Positions 33,445 through 45,817 are shown, counted from the first letter of the stretch. The stretch: DNA of 64,000 nt from Diplolepis rosae (GCA_030998225.1 JAPYXD010000686.1:3720001-3784000); one strand, 5' to 3'. The notes: a model not told the origin generated them from the letters alone. Program-made: numbers and translations.

Positions 33445-36400
33445 TGGGGAAAAATTCGTCATGTGTACCCGCCTAAAAACTTTTTGTCTCCGATTTCCTT
33501 GAAAGTCCGCGAAATTATTGTTCTAGTCAACTTCTTTCAATTCCTCTAAGAGAACGTCTCTAGTACGACGGGTTGTCAGTATACAGGGGCTCGAATTTTC
33601 AACCTTTTACCGCGCACGCTGATACTCAATTAACCATAACTTCTACAAAAGTTATCGAAATTAATTTTTTTATGAAGGTCATAGAAACGCCTTTTCATCA
33701 GATTGACGCTGAAGGCAATGGTTTTAGATTTAAAAAAAAAATTTGAGCTATATTTTTTTATTTTAAAAATATTTTTCAGTTTTTCTCCAAGTGCGGCCGT
33801 TAATTTTCTTTCCAAAATTATGTTTAAGAAAAAGCTTGATTTTTTCCCTTTAAAATGAGCCATGTTCGACAGTAGGGCAAAAAAATTGATGGAGATATAT
33901 AACACTCCTTGCGCGCGGCTTCTGCCTCGCGAGCGACCATGCTTCAAATTCACTGTACGGTTTCTAATCGAATATAAATAATCGACTACAAACTGCATTT
34001 TTTAACCAAAGAATTATTATCGTTATAAATTATTTCACGGATAATAATTTTTATTATTTATTGGACAAGTAAAATCCACTTTTATGTCGATACTTCATTT
34101 TAAAGACTTTAGAGAGAATTTGAAAAACCCGCTGAAAAAATTAGTACACATATTTGACCACAAGATGGATATCTTCGGTACCTTTCTTGCAACAAAACTC
34201 ATTGTAAGTTATTATAATTGCCAATTATTTTTCGATCAGAAATTGCTTTTATGCGATTTAGCTTCGGCTTATTTCGACGTCATAATACTGCAGGTTTATA
34301 CTCTCCCGTATATTATTTATTATCATTTACTTTTCTCATTATTCAAAATAGACATAGTATTACTTGAATACTATATTTCGAACACTTACCCACCTTCCGT
34401 AGTTGGACTCGCATTGTTATTCAGTGCCTCAACTTAGCGTTTTCTTCTGCTTAATTTTCAATTATGCCAAGAAGAAACAGCTTGGATCGTCGTTGTTACA
34501 ATCCTTTTTCTAAGGAAAATCAAAAGCGTGATCCGTGCAGTTTAAGAACAATTTCTGCAACTCTTCAAAAAAAGCATCCTAGTATACCCATCGATGCGAA
34601 ACTGTGTGTAAATTGCAGAAAATAAATTTCTCAACTTGCATTGCTATCCTCTTTGTATTCTCATACTTATCTAACAATTGAAGATGCTTCAGTGATCAAC
34701 AATAATTCACCTTCTATTCTCGAGAATGATATTTTAATGGAAGACGACGAGATCTTTGCCGATTCTTCGACATCCAAGTTTGAAAAATCTAAAACTGATT
34801 GTTCTGATAAAAATCATTACGCCAGAATGGAGGTTCTTGAACAAATAAAAGAAAAATTCCAAAAATTTGCAAATAATTCAGAAAAAGTGTTACTTTTAAC
34901 TCTTGCTCCGAAATATTGGGGCTGCAGAAGATTGGCTAAAGAATTTGGTGCTTCTGAATGCCAATCTAGAAAGGCTCAGAAATTTGAAGCTAAGAGTGGT
35001 ATTTTAACTTCTCCTAATTTAAAAAAAGGTAAAACTTTAGATTCCAAGATTGAAAATTTGGTCAAAAAATTTTAAATTGATGACGAGAATAGTCGTATGA
35101 TTCCTGGCATGAAAGATTTCGTTTCCGTAAAAAGAGATGATGGCTCCCGTGAGCACGTTCTAAAAAGTTAATTCTGTGCAATCTTTCTGAATTATATACA
35201 AATTTTAAAGCTCAGCATCCTACAGTTAAAGTTTGCTTATCAAAATTCTTTCAGTTTAGACCCCGAAATTGCATACACGCTGGAGCCAGTGGTACGCATA
35301 CTGTTTGTGTTTGTGTCCATCATGAAAACGTTAATCTAATGCTAGATGCTGTAGATTTAAAAGAACCAACCTGCGAAAATTTTTCCCCCATTCAGACATA
35401 TCATGATGCTACGTACAGGATTATGTGTAGCGTTCTGACATCAGAGTGCTACTTGAATGAATGCACAGCGTGTCCTGGTACAAGCGCACTTAAGGATTTT
35501 ATAACATCAGTTCTCGCAGACCAGTGTATCAACAGAGTAGAATTCCAGACATGGAAACAAACTGACAGAAGTACGTTACGCAAGGAAATAACAGACGCAG
35601 AAGATTTCGCTGAACAGATTTCCGAACGCTTGCTTAAGCTTAAACCTCACTCTTTTACAGCCAAACAACAGTCGTATTTCTTCAAAAACCTTAAGGACAC
35701 ACTGAAAGAAGGAGAATTTCTTATCCTTTGCGATTTCGCTGAAAACTATGCCTTTGTAGTCCAGAATGCAACTCAGTCATTTCATTGGAACAATGATAAA
35801 GCTACCATTGTACAGTGGTAATTTATTATAAAGAGAACAACATTATAAGGCACCCCAGTCTTGCTATGTTATCAGACTGTTTGACACATGACACAATTGC
35901 TGTATACGAATTTCAAAACATTATTACACACTCTTTGAAAGAGAATTTTCAACCCAGAAAAATGATTTATTTCACAGATGGAGCCGCACAGCACTTTGAA
36001 ACTAAATATAACTTTACAATTTGCTACACTATGACATGGATTTTGGTATTCCAGCTGAGTGGCATTTCCATGCCACGGTGCACGGAAAAGGCCCTTGTGA
36101 TGGTATTGGGGGAAATTTGAAAAGACTCGCAGCGCGTGCTAGCCTACAAGCGTCATCTAAAGATCCGATTTTGACCGCTGATGCCTTGTATCAATGGGCA
36201 AAGAAAAATTTAGATGAAACTTTAGTATTCTTTAGTCCCAAAGAAAACCACGCCATCACAGCTCAAGATCTTAAGAGTAGATTTGCATCAGCAAACACAG
36301 TGCCTGATACACAAAAATATCACTCTTTCGTTCCGTCTGCTGCATTAACTCTCATGTTGAGAAAATATTCATCATCATTAGAATGTGATGTTTTCCCAAA

Positions 36401-37030
36401 AAAAAACTATGAGGCGATGGAGAAAAAGAAGTGCAGATACACTGTAATAAGCAAATTATTTGACTCAATTTTCGATGTGAAAGGCGAGAGGACTCACACT
36501 AAAAAATCACCCCAAATTACAAATTAATTTTTATTTTTATTTTCGTACCAGCCAAAAATAACAGTTTTACGAACAAATTATACAAAATACAATTAAATAA
36601 GTTCCCAATGGACGGTAAGTCGTGATCGTGTCGCCTAGCTGCACTGCGACGCAGAAACTGCGCGCAAGCAGTGTTATATACCTCCACCTATTTCTTTCGC
36701 CCCATTTTCGACCATGGCTCATTTTAAATGGAAATAATTTTTTTCATCTAAAACCATTGCTTTCAGCGTAAAGCTGATGAAAAAACGTTTCCAAGACCTT
36801 CATAAAAAGATTAATTTGGATAACTTTTGTAGAAGTTATGGTTAATTGAGTATCAGCGTGCGCTGTGAAATGTTGGAAATTTGAGCCCCTGTATACTGAC
36901 AACCCGTCGTACTAGAGATGTTCTTTTATGGGAATTGAAAGAAGTTGACTAGAACAATAATTTCGCGGACTTTCAAGGAAATCGGAGACAAAAAGTTTTT
37001 AGGCGGGTACACATGACGAATTTTACCCCA
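33445..37030 (+). mobile_element. Element II: 3.6-kb long-TIR DNA transposon
   Basis: The ends read TGGGGAAAAATTCGTCATGT on the left and the inverse of TGGGGTAAAATTCGTCATGT on the right. Inverted homology runs for about 500 bp on the left (33445-33945) and 410 bp on the right (36620-37030). The difference is due to about 100 bp (33735-33840) missing on the right. Between them lies one plus-strand gene (34464-36526). No clear target duplication was found. The structure is a complete, non-nested element. I cannot assign its superfamily. Confidence 0.75.
34464..36526 (+). pseudogene. Element II protein, transposase-like, broken
   Basis: About 690 codons over three frames. The start at 34464 has Cys-rich RCYNPF, DPCSL and LCVNCRK, a likely zinc-binding N-terminus. 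A TAA follows at 34623, then a helical part with LAPKYWGCRRLAKEFGAS, TAA at 35073, and SRMIPGMKDFVSV. Frameshifts lie near 35162, 35817 and 36020. The C-terminal half has GTHTVCVC near 35300, LCDFAENYAFVVQ near 35730, YFTDGAAQHF near 35975 and HGKGPCDGIGGNLKRLA near 36090. The three Asp-bearing motifs in beta-strand-like settings would suit an RNase H-fold (DDE/D) transposase, which is inference. The HGKGPCDG pattern is one I recall from many uncharacterised insect proteins. Confidence 0.6.
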
Positions 37031-37555
37031 TATTCAAAATATGATTTGGGCGCGTAGCGGCTTATTTCTGAGATATGATATTCTTTAAGAATTGATGCTA
37101 CAGAATATATGATTTATGAGAGCAAAAATCTAAATGAAATGTAAATTAAAAGGTCCAGCTCGCGTTCATAAAATGTTGTGGAGCGCTGAATACATGTACG
37201 ATTAAGCAACATGTTATCGCGAACGAATTGAGCGCTTAGCAGCATGCTTTTTCGATGTTATATTTGTTGAGGATCAATGCCAAAGAATACAATACATTTG
37301 TCAAAACGAAAATTAAAATGAGATTTATCTGTATTTTAAGAGTAAATTTAATGTACGTAGGTTGCATGTCAATAATTGCAGGAGAAGTTGTGCATATAAT
37401 TAAATGTATTCCAATTGAAGTTAAATATCGCAAAGAAGAAGTTTTATTTACACTTACCAATCTATAGAGGAAACCAGACTTCTTTTCAAACACCAAGAAC
37501 TCATATCTTAACAAATAAAGATACTTAAAAAAATTGTAACTCTTCCGTCCCAATT
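37031..37555. other. No gene seen
   Basis: Right flank of Element II. Overlapping short open frames on both strands show no family resemblance. Confidence 0.35.
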
Positions 37556-37819
37556 ATGTACCATTTTGGAGACACCTGGTATAAACTACTCCCAAATCCA
37601 ATTAGGTCAATACTGTCAGAAATAATGAAACCTTTCCCAAAACAAGATCATATTGACAATAACCCGTCAGCGCTCGACATTGAAGCTATTTTTCAAAAAA
37701 AAGTTTGTCAACAAGGTAATCAAAGAATCAAAAGCGACTCATCGCGAGTATATCCTCAAACCCAGCTTGCTGAATTATCAAATACTAACACCCTCCAGTT
37801 TAATTTGACATCAATTGAG
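37556..37819 (+). pseudogene. Uncharacterised ORF interrupted by a foldback element
   Basis: Open frame starting MYHFGDTWYKLLPNPIRS and reading to the left end of the foldback at 37820, where the native sequence ends. It is polar, without membrane segments or known motifs. The sequence resuming at 38739 is open in a frame that does not join without a one-base shift. It may be the 3' part of a retroelement gene. I do not recognise it. Confidence 0.25.
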
Positions 37820-38738
37820 CCACTGGAAAGCAGAGCGTCCTGAGCGCGCAGACTGGCATTCCCTAGTAGGCAGGAGAGTGGATACGCGTTGCTATGCACC
37901 GCTTTTAATCTGACACAAAATTTTTAAATGACGATTACTCCGGTAATTATTGTCATAGTGAGTTTAAAAATTTCGCCATAATTTTCGAATTCCCTTAAAC
38001 AAACAATTTCTATCAATTTTGTGTACATTAAGTTATAAAATATCACAAATTTAGCATGATTGGATAAAATTTTTAAGAATGATGAGCATAAATATTCTAC
38101 CGTTCGATCGTGATTGAACAGATTGCGCACTATTGACGAATGCGCGCAACGTTGCGATTGGATTTTAAGTGAACAAAATATTTTTTAGGGCTTTTCATTA
38201 AAAATTGTTTCTTAGTCTTTTTTTTACATGTATCGCATTAATTTAAAATAGGATCTGAATCCGTATTTTCTTAAATTAGTCTGAAGCATAGTTTATGAAG
38301 TTCCGATAGTCATTTGTTCGACAGCATTGAAACAAATATAAATTTGCGGAATGCTGCCCATTTTATAACAATCAGGCGACATATTCAATCGCAACGTTGC
38401 GCGCGTTCGCCAGTGGTGCGCAATCTGCGCGATAACGATCGAACGTTAGAATATTTATGCTCATCATTTTTACAAATCTTATCCAATCATGCTTAATTTG
38501 TGATATGTTATAATTTAATGTACATACAATTGATAAAAGTTGTTTATTCAGGGAAATTCGAGAATTCATAGCGAAATTGTTGAGCTCAAAGTTGTGTAAA
38601 TATGACATTAATTATCGGAGTAATCGCTATTTAAAAATTTTGTGTCGGATTAGACGCGGTGCATAGCAACGCGAATCCCCTCTCTTGACTACAAGGAAAT
38701 TCCAGTCCGTGCGCTCAGGACGTTCTGCTCTCCAGCGG
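37820..38738. mobile_element. 919-bp foldback (hairpin) element
   Basis: Two inverted arms of about 345 bp (37820-38162 and 38384-38738) around a 220-bp loop. The arms begin CCACTGGAAAGCAGAGCGTC and, inverted, CCGCTGGAGAGCAGAACGTC. Internal matches include CATAGCAACGCG-type and GCGCGCAACGTTGCGATTG blocks. ATCAATT occurs on both flanks (three bases from the left end), a probable remnant of a target duplication of about 8-10 bp. There is no coding capacity. Probably a MITE or foldback of a DNA transposon family. Confidence 0.75.
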
Positions 38739-38744
38739 ATCAAT

Positions 38745-39066
38745 TATCAATATAAATTGGAAGAAAATAATAAGTATAAATTTCTTCTTGAAATTACAGC
38801 TGAAAACAAAAGGCATAAGTTTACTGGAATTGCATATGATCCAAAACTAACAAAACAGCATGTTTCGCAAACATTATTAAAGAAATACTCAAAAACCAAA
38901 TGTAAAAAAAAAATAATAATTTTCCACTTAAGAAAAAAATTCATCGTAACCCTCCTATTCAACCAGTACCTCAACTTTCTACATCGAGCACTATAAAAAC
39001 TCTCAAAACACATGAAGACTGTATGAAATATGGATTTAGATCCCTTAGCCCTTATTATTATTGTTA
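38745..39066 (+). pseudogene. ORF remnant with GYR-PL-PY C-terminus
   Basis: A Lys-rich frame (INYQYKLEENNKYKFLLEIT) breaks at the A-run near 38905. Another frame then ends KTLKTHEDCMKYGFRSLSPY followed by YYC and a stop at about 39066. The plus-strand frame ending at 51660 has the same end (TLKKSIKCGYRPLNPYSKCY), so both are C-termini of one retroelement gene family. The role is unknown. Confidence 0.35.
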
Positions 39067-39366
39067 ATTTAATCTCTTGCGCACATTTTTTCCTTGTTTT
39101 AGCATAATTTTCTTTCTTTTTTCTTTGAATGCCTACTAATATATTTATCTTTTTTTATTAGACAAGCTTTGAACCTTTCTGCATGGTGAAAGCAATAGCG
39201 ATTGATTTTAAATGAAATATTTCTTTTAGGAACTCGAGAAGCATTATGTTGACGATTTGTTCACTCATGATCATCAATTTATGTCTAATACATCCTAATG
39301 AAGCTAATAACTTTATTTAAACCTTATTTTCTGGAAAATCTAGTATTTATTTTGAGCCCATAAATA

Positions 39367-40669
39367 AAGGGTTTTCCAATGGGGACATAACAAATTCGTA
39401 TCTTTATATGAACGCACCCTTAAACTTTTTTAATGAACTGTCAATGTCAAAACGTTAGTTAAAGTCAACATTTTCATCATGGTAAAGGTCACGAACCAGC
39501 AACGTTTGGAAATTATTAAAAATTACTACCGAAATTCTGAGTCGGTTGTCGCAACTTTAAGAGCGCTTACTCCAATTTTCGGCCGTAATAATCGTCCCAC
39601 CCGACAGGCTGTGCGTGCTATAGTGGATAATTTCGAGACCAAATTTACACTATTGGACGTTCCGGTAACAAAAAGACGTCGCACTGCTCGAAGCAAAGAA
39701 ATAATCGCAGCCGTAAGTGCATCGATTCAAAATGAGCCAAATCAGTCGATTCCACGTCGTTCTCAAGAAATGGGCATCGCTCAAACGACACTGTGACGTA
39801 TCATGCGAAAAGATCTTGGCCTACATGCTTTCAAGATTAAATTGACTCAAGAACTAAAGCCACTTGATCATTTGAAACGCCTCAACTTCTTCAATTGAGT
39901 TCTGGCAAATCTTAAAGAAAATGAAAAATTTCATCGAAAAATCATCTTCAGCGATGAAGCTCATTTCTGGCTCAATGGCTTTGTTAATAAGCAAAATATG
40001 CGTTATTGGTCAGCAACAGACCCAAATGTGCTTCTTAAGACACCGTTGCATCCGCAAAAAGTGACTGTTTGGGGCGGTTTTCATGACGGAGGTGTGATTG
40101 GGCCGTATTTTTTCGTGGATGAAAACGACCGTCATGTCACCGTCAATGGAGAGCGCTATCGTGCTATGTTGGAAGATTATTTGTGGCTAGAATTGGATGA
40201 ACTTGACATTAACGATATGTGGTTTCAACAAGACGGTGCCACTAGCCACGCAGCACGCGTCACAATCGATTTATTGAATGCAAATTGGGTGAACGTGTTA
40301 TCTCGAGAAATAGTCCGGTCGAATGGCCGCCTCGTTCATGCGATCTAACGTCATTGGATTTCTTTTCATGGGGCCATATCAAGTCACTGGTCTATGCCAA
40401 CAAGCCTGCAACTTTAGACCACTTCAAAGACAACATCCAACGCGAAATTGCCAACGTTCCGTTCAAAGTGTGTGCCAGAGTGGTGGAAAATTGGGTCCAA
40501 AGAATCGACGGCTGTAAACGGGCTCGTGGTGGTTATATGACCGATATCGAATTTCATTTATAAAATGTAATGCTTGCACTACACCCACAATAAATTTGAA
40601 CTCAATATCTCAAATATTTCTGTGTTTTATTCATAGATGAAATTGTTATGTCCCTATTGGAAAACCCTT
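39367..40669 (+). mobile_element. Mariner-like DD41D element, complete ends
   Basis: 1303 bp between TIRs AAGGGTTTTCCAATGGGGAC at 39367 and the inverse of AAGGGTTTTCCAATAGGGAC ending at 40669. They match for about 30 bp with two mismatches, and TA flanks both sides. One transposase gene fills the interior. The element looks full-length and is not nested. Confidence 0.9.
39479..40563 (+). pseudogene. DD41D mariner-like transposase, near-intact
   Basis: The start at 39479 reads MVKVTNQQRLEIIKNYYR, a helix-turn-helix N-terminus. Two in-frame TGA codons (39794-39796 and about 39897) and one 1-base shift (about 40290) are the only breaks seen. The catalytic residues are all present: IFSDEAHFWL near 39950, WFQQDGATSH near 40227 and CDLTSLDFF near 40350. 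Allowing for the shift, 41 residues separate the second and third Asp, hence DD41D and not DD34D. The C-terminus (QRIDGCKRARGGYM) is complete and the stop lies just before the right TIR. Confidence 0.85.
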
Positions 40670-41071
40670 TACTTTAACGTTTACTTCTCGCAAATGGCAT
40701 CTTCTCTCCAACATTAATACTTTGGAAATTCTAAATTTCAGATTTGACTTACTCCATACTTTTAAAGAACTAGCTCATTATTTACAAATAATTCTCTTAC
40801 AATGACCTTACAGAACAAGTAATGGGCCGAGAAGGAAAAATAAAATGGATTACAAACGAGATTCCTCTAATCATGGAAAATACCTTAGATATTACATTAA
40901 AAAAAAAACACGCAAAATTTTAAAACTGCAATGTATAAAATGTATACTGTGAATAATTCTTCATTTTACTAGCCTGAGAAACAAATTTATATTTTGCCTC
41001 CTATTTTAACAAACGCCTCCACAAAGATTAATCAGGCAAAAAAACAGTTGATAAGTTTAAAAATTGGTGCA
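40670..41071. other. No gene seen
   Basis: AT-rich spacer, possibly decayed gypsy sequence judging by its neighbours. No readable motif. Confidence 0.35.
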
Positions 41072-42037
41072 TTAAATCCTCAAATTTGACAGATTCCCTA
41101 CATATTGTAATCCTCTTCGAAATTCTTGTGTTTGTCTTGTGCATATATTTTTAAATTGAGGCAATTTATTACGTTTTTTTAAAATTTTCGATCCATTATG
41201 ACATGGTTCTTCATTCGTAGAAATAAAGTACGCATAATTGTTCTTACGCATGGAGAGTTGGTCTCGACATTCGATTATATTGCAGTTTGTCGTCATGTTT
41301 TCTGCCAGCCGGTCCCTTTTAGGTGGTGGCGGTTCTGATCGTGGTTGTTTTTCTAAGTCGTTTTTACTTTTTCCTGGTTGGGAATATACATAGTCTTTAA
41401 AGTTTCTATGATTCTCTTCTCCAGAATTAATTAATTAATTTTTTAAGGTGATCTAGGTCTTCTTGATTTAAATGTTCCAAACGAAGGAATTCTATAATAT
41501 TGTTTATTCTTTTTCCACTGGTACAGAAAGTATCTTAGCTACTTTAATATAAGCTTTCCCAGTATGGTTTTTAACAATAGCGTTTTCTGCTGGTAAAATT
41601 GTGGATTCAGGATTTCTAAATGGATATTTATTATCATTTATTTTTAAACATTTTGATATGTAATTAATGTTGACATCATTATCAGTAAACAAATAAGGTC
41701 CTAGTACTCCATCTTCTTTTACTGTTACACTATTTGGAATTAAATTAAATATTGTTGGGTATCCAAAAATATCAAATGTAATTTGACCTAATGTATAAAC
41801 TGGTACATTATTTATTCCTGTATAACGTGAAACTTCGTTTTGGTTTATTCCTACATCGTGGTCTATTATATTTAATTTAATTAGGTTTCTTCCTGCTCCT
41901 GTGTCTATCATCATACGTTCTGGATTTTTTAGACCATCAGTAGATATTATTGTAGAAGGAATTGGGCTATTTGAGAGTAGATTTATTTTTGCATTTATTG
42001 TATTTTGATTTGAAGTGGGTGCTTTAACATTTTTCAC
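41072..42037 (-). pseudogene. Gypsy protease and downstream remnant
   Basis: 42037-41504 is open for 177 codons with MMIDTGAGRNLIKLN, the retropepsin active site (Asp-Thr-Gly-Ala). The flap or second-site sequence EDGVLGPYLF lies 65-70 residues later, as in gypsy proteases. Immediately left, in other frames, EFLRLEHLNQEDLDHL marks the start of the pre-RT segment. The reverse transcriptase is deleted, and 41296-41072 gives AYFISTNEEPCHNGSKIL. That motif also occurs in the plus-strand remnant near 50735 (ITNGTPRDNGLKN), so it belongs to this gypsy family. The minus-strand Gag pieces at 43950-45817 may be its upstream part. Confidence 0.75.
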
Positions 42038-43237
42038 GCTACCTCCCTCATTACACCCTGGGTTTAGAGGGATCTGGAGCTTTCCTGGTTCTGTTGTTCA
42101 ACTCTTCTAGGTTGTTGTTCTTGTTTAAGTGATTCATTATATGCTCTACTCCCACATTCCTCTATAGTAGTGTAACGTTCTGGTTAATTAACCTATTATT
42201 ATGATATTTTGTTTCTCTTCGTTTTTCTCGGTAAAGAGGCCTCGAAGATTTCTCAACCGAAATAGGGTTTAGGATAGCTAAAAATAAAGAAACGCAATAG
42301 ATTTTGACAATACAATTCAATAATTGAACACAACAGGTCAAGCTTGGATTATTGATTGCAAGAAAATAGGGAGATCTGAGGAGGCCAATAACTTATCATT
42401 GGAGGTAACGCTGAAATTTTTTCGCAGTCAATGTCGTAATTAAATCTGAACTCCAAATAGGACTGATCGAAAGTTCCTTGTCTAATATTCGTTTTCCTAT
42501 TGGTTGGTGGTCCCGTTTCTTCCAGCTGGATCCACTGATACTCCACACTCATGAACAAATTCCACCCTTCACTTAAATAATGCGGAGAATGCTGATTCAC
42601 TCAAATGAGGTATCAAGGAATATTTTCCTTTTAACTTGACCGAAGAATGAGAAGAACTACAGAATTTTGACGGAGTTGATGAAACTTGTCGATTTGCCGA
42701 ACTGGATGCCACTTGTCGGTTTGGCAAACAGGAAAGAAATCGACTGTTTGACGAACGCGAGGGAACTCGCCAATTTGCGAATTGGGAGTGTAATTATACC
42801 CAGGTTCTAAGTCATAAAAGATGGCGTCCATTTAAAAAATCGGGTCGATATCAGTGTAAAATTTGATTATTATTCAAATAATCAAACTTCTTTATATGAT
42901 TCATCGCATTAGTCTTTTCCATTTGGAGAGTTCAATGATTCCAAAAATCACAGGGGGTGGAGTCGTCCTTCTTTTAATCAAACCAATATTTTTCAGATGC
43001 TCTTGGGATCTGAATATCCCCTTGCAATCAATACTTTTGACACTTTTTGATGTTTACATTACGTTCCAACACGCATTTCTAATACATCTTACATTTGTTG
43101 TAATACATGAATATATGATAACTACCTATTACATATTTTTTATGTTTTACATCAAGTATTATATGAAAGATTTAAATACATATCTTAAACAATTCAAAGT
43201 TAATATTAAAAAATTTATAATTGTCACATACGTGACA
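42038..43237. other. No certain gene; probable LTR debris
   Basis: Two short minus-strand open frames (42600-42349 and 42831-42631) have no known relatives. The second arises from a degenerate repeated CGATTTG/CGGTTTGGC pattern. The right edge starts, on the minus strand, TGTCACGTATGTGACA directly after a purine tract, as a 3' LTR would. No LTR partner or left edge was found. Confidence 0.35.
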
Positions 43238-43250
43238 TCTCCCCCCTTAG
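43238..43250 (-). promoter_or_regulatory. Candidate polypurine tract
   Basis: On the minus strand CTAAGGGGGGAGA is followed at once by TGTCACGTATGTGACA, the expected arrangement of a plus-strand primer and an LTR start. It lies downstream of minus-strand Gag pieces. Unpaired with a matching 5' LTR, so tentative. Confidence 0.35.
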
Positions 43251-43949
43251 TCTGGACGTGGGAATTAAATAACCATGTTCAAAATTCCGAAAGGTGCTTC
43301 CGCGGGCGGTGTATTAGTTTGAGAGAGAGGGCTTATGATTTTAACAGGTATGCCCAGCCTCGTCCTGGGAGAGTCCTGTACTGCGTCTATAAAAGATTTC
43401 ACCGTATATTTTACATAATTTACTAACGCACGTTGATAAGCATATATGTTTGATACCTTATAGTTGAATCTCAAATTATTAGCAAACATTCTTCTTAAAC
43501 AGGGTATAATTCAAGCTTAATTAATATCTATTTAGAATATATCATAATACAATTGAATTCTAAATGTTATAAAAAAAATTCATTTTAGATTTTCATTACA
43601 GTAGTTACGGGACATGACAGTAGGTCCTAATTCTTTACAGTAGCTACAATTTTGAATACTATTTATGTTTGGATAATTTGGTGAAGAATTTTAAAATCGT
43701 CTATTTCTATCAAAATTATGTTTCCCTTATTGGATCCATGTACTTTGGTTTGGTAGAGACGATTGAGGTCGCCATTGATCCATATTTTCTCGAGTGGGGG
43801 TTCTATTGACTTCTCATGATTGTTTGAGAACCTATGCTGAACGGTTTCCGTTGACTATTTCTGTTGTGAAAATTATTATCACCGGAAAAATTTCTTTCAG
43901 GCTGCCATGGTTTTCTGTTATTATTTGAAATTTTATGTTGAGGTATTTG

Positions 43950-44698
43950 CTACAATTGCCTACAGGTAGGGGCTGTATGTCCTCTTCTTCTACATATTTG
44001 GCGTACATTTTTTCCTTGAGTAATATCTATTCTATTTCTATCTCCTTTTTCTAAAGTTCCCATAAAATTATGTTCTTTTTGTTTGAATGAAGAGCGTGCG
44101 GACCGTAATGCTGCAGTTGCGGCTATTTGTCTTTCTACTTCTAGAGCATCTTTGACCGTACCTTCAAAATTATTTATACCTTGCAATGTGGATTCAATTT
44201 CGGGTTTTAATCCTCGCTGAAAACAGTCTCTAATATGATTATTAAGGGCAGTTTGAAATTTTTTATTTATTCTACCATTATTGTTTGCTTCATGAGCGTC
44301 TAAAATTTTTTCACCAAGTGCCCGAACACAAGTCGCGTAGGAAATAACTTTTTCGTTGTCCCATTGATATACAATATATTTCCTTATTCTCCTTGAAGTT
44401 GATGAACAGATTTGTTTAGTGGATAAACCTGTTTCAGATTACTTATTATGTCTTCCACATTGTTATACTGTACCCCAATGATACATTTTCTAGATTCTTT
44501 TATTTTTGTTTTAATTAATTGAGTCAAATTTTGCTCTGACCCTGCTAGAAGCATATCTCTTGCCTCTCTACATCCTTCAATGAATTGCTCAAAGGAAATA
44601 TTATCTCCTGTAAATATAGATACGACTTCAAGTGCTTCACATAATAAAACTACTTGATTATTAGCAATATTTATAACCTGTGGATTATTGGTAGTCAT
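43950..44698 (-). pseudogene. Gypsy Gag, second copy
   Basis: The start at 44698 (MTTNNPQVINIANN) leads into a capsid with SFEQFIEGCREARD and KCIIGVQYNNVEDI, matching the Gag at 1873-3178. A frame break near 44384 is followed by segments with a DAHEANNNG-like stretch and CFQRGLKPE near 44215. The final frame (44186-43950) ends in RQICRRRGHTAPTC, a zinc knuckle whose first Cys has become Arg. Non-functional. Confidence 0.75.
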
Positions 44699-45367
44699 TT
44701 TATCCTGTAAAATTTTATTTGAATTAAATTAATATCCTATTTATTTGGTTTATTCAGAGATTTTAATAACTGATGATCATTAGAAATTTATTTTATGTGC
44801 CTCAGCCGCGGAAACTCGTTTTTCCGTTACAGCTGAGAGTAAAGTAATGTTGCATATTCCGTTACAGAGGAATACAATGTAGAAATTGAGCTGCGCATGC
44901 GCATTATAGTCTTACAGCGGAACGCAATCTATTTCTTATTCTTCTTCTTCTTCTCACTTCTTCTTCGTACAGCGTTAGCACTGACTACTACACAAGACCG
45001 ATAAAATCAAAATGTCCGGCACTAGTCGCCAATTTGCGCCCGCTTCGTACAACTAGCGCAGCAAACAACTACAATAATTACCAGATAAGATTCCAATGTA
45101 CGCATAAAAATTCGTATCCGCACCACAGCCACATAAAATAGAATATGTGCCAAAACACACAATTCGGGACATTGCGAGACTCGCGACAATGCTCGCAGGA
45201 CTGATCGCGCCTCGGATTCGTCTCGGCTTTGTCTCAGCTACGCCTTGGCTTTGATCTCCTGAGAGCATTGTCGCTCGTCACGCAATCACCCTCATTGTGT
45301 CCCTAGGCACATTATATACTATTCTAAGATCTTCAGGTATTTTATTAAGAGAATTCTAATTTGGTTC
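44699..45367. other. Non-coding, GC-richer island 44790-45300
   Basis: No protein is supported. A TTCTTCTTC run lies near 44938. The stretch around 45145-45265 has self-complementary GAGACTCGC/GCGAG and CTCGGCTTTGTCTCAGC motifs. It may be retroelement leader sequence separating two Gag-related frames. Confidence 0.35.
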
Positions 45368-45817
45368 TTAGTCTGAGATGTATGAGATGTCTGAAGACTC
45401 AGAAAAATCAAATTGTTCTTTACAATCTGGTGTAAATGTTGAAACCAAACTGCAATCAAATTTATCGATGGCAGTAGAATTTCCCGTTAAATTAAAAGTA
45501 TCAAAAATACTTTGATCAAATAATATCAAGTCTATTAAAATTGATTGGTCGTTTGGAGATATACTGGAACGAATTATTACACTGGGATCTTGATTGCGGT
45601 CTCCCGATAATTTTAACTTCTGAGACGTTGAGGCACATGGTGTAGAAATGTTTGAAGGCCTATTTAAATCATTATGTTTTGATCCTTCGTTTCTTCCTGT
45701 TGTACTACCTTTTGATTTAAATGCTTTTTTCGTATTTTCCTCTATTTTTTCCGCGAGTTTTGGGTCGTTTTTATCCTGCTTTGCTACGGAACTATTTGTT
45801 TTCTCCTCTCCAGACAT
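45368..45817 (-). pseudogene. Probable Gag N-terminal region
   Basis: Open frame of 149 codons starting MSGEEKTNSSVAKQDKNDPK, Lys/Glu/Ser-rich and disordered. It begins MSG like the Gag N-terminus at 3178 and lies upstream of the Gag pieces at 43950-44698 on the same strand. No domain is visible. It could be the matrix-like N-terminus of that element. Confidence 0.4.

Noticed and set aside
42863..43426. 187-codon plus-strand ORF
   Set aside because: AT-rich hydrophobic composition from low-complexity DNA, running across the presumed LTR boundary; no domain.
43265..43489. Minus-strand 74-codon ORF next to the polypurine tract
   Set aside because: It could be the end of an envelope gene, but no motif supports it and the strand composition alone is not enough.
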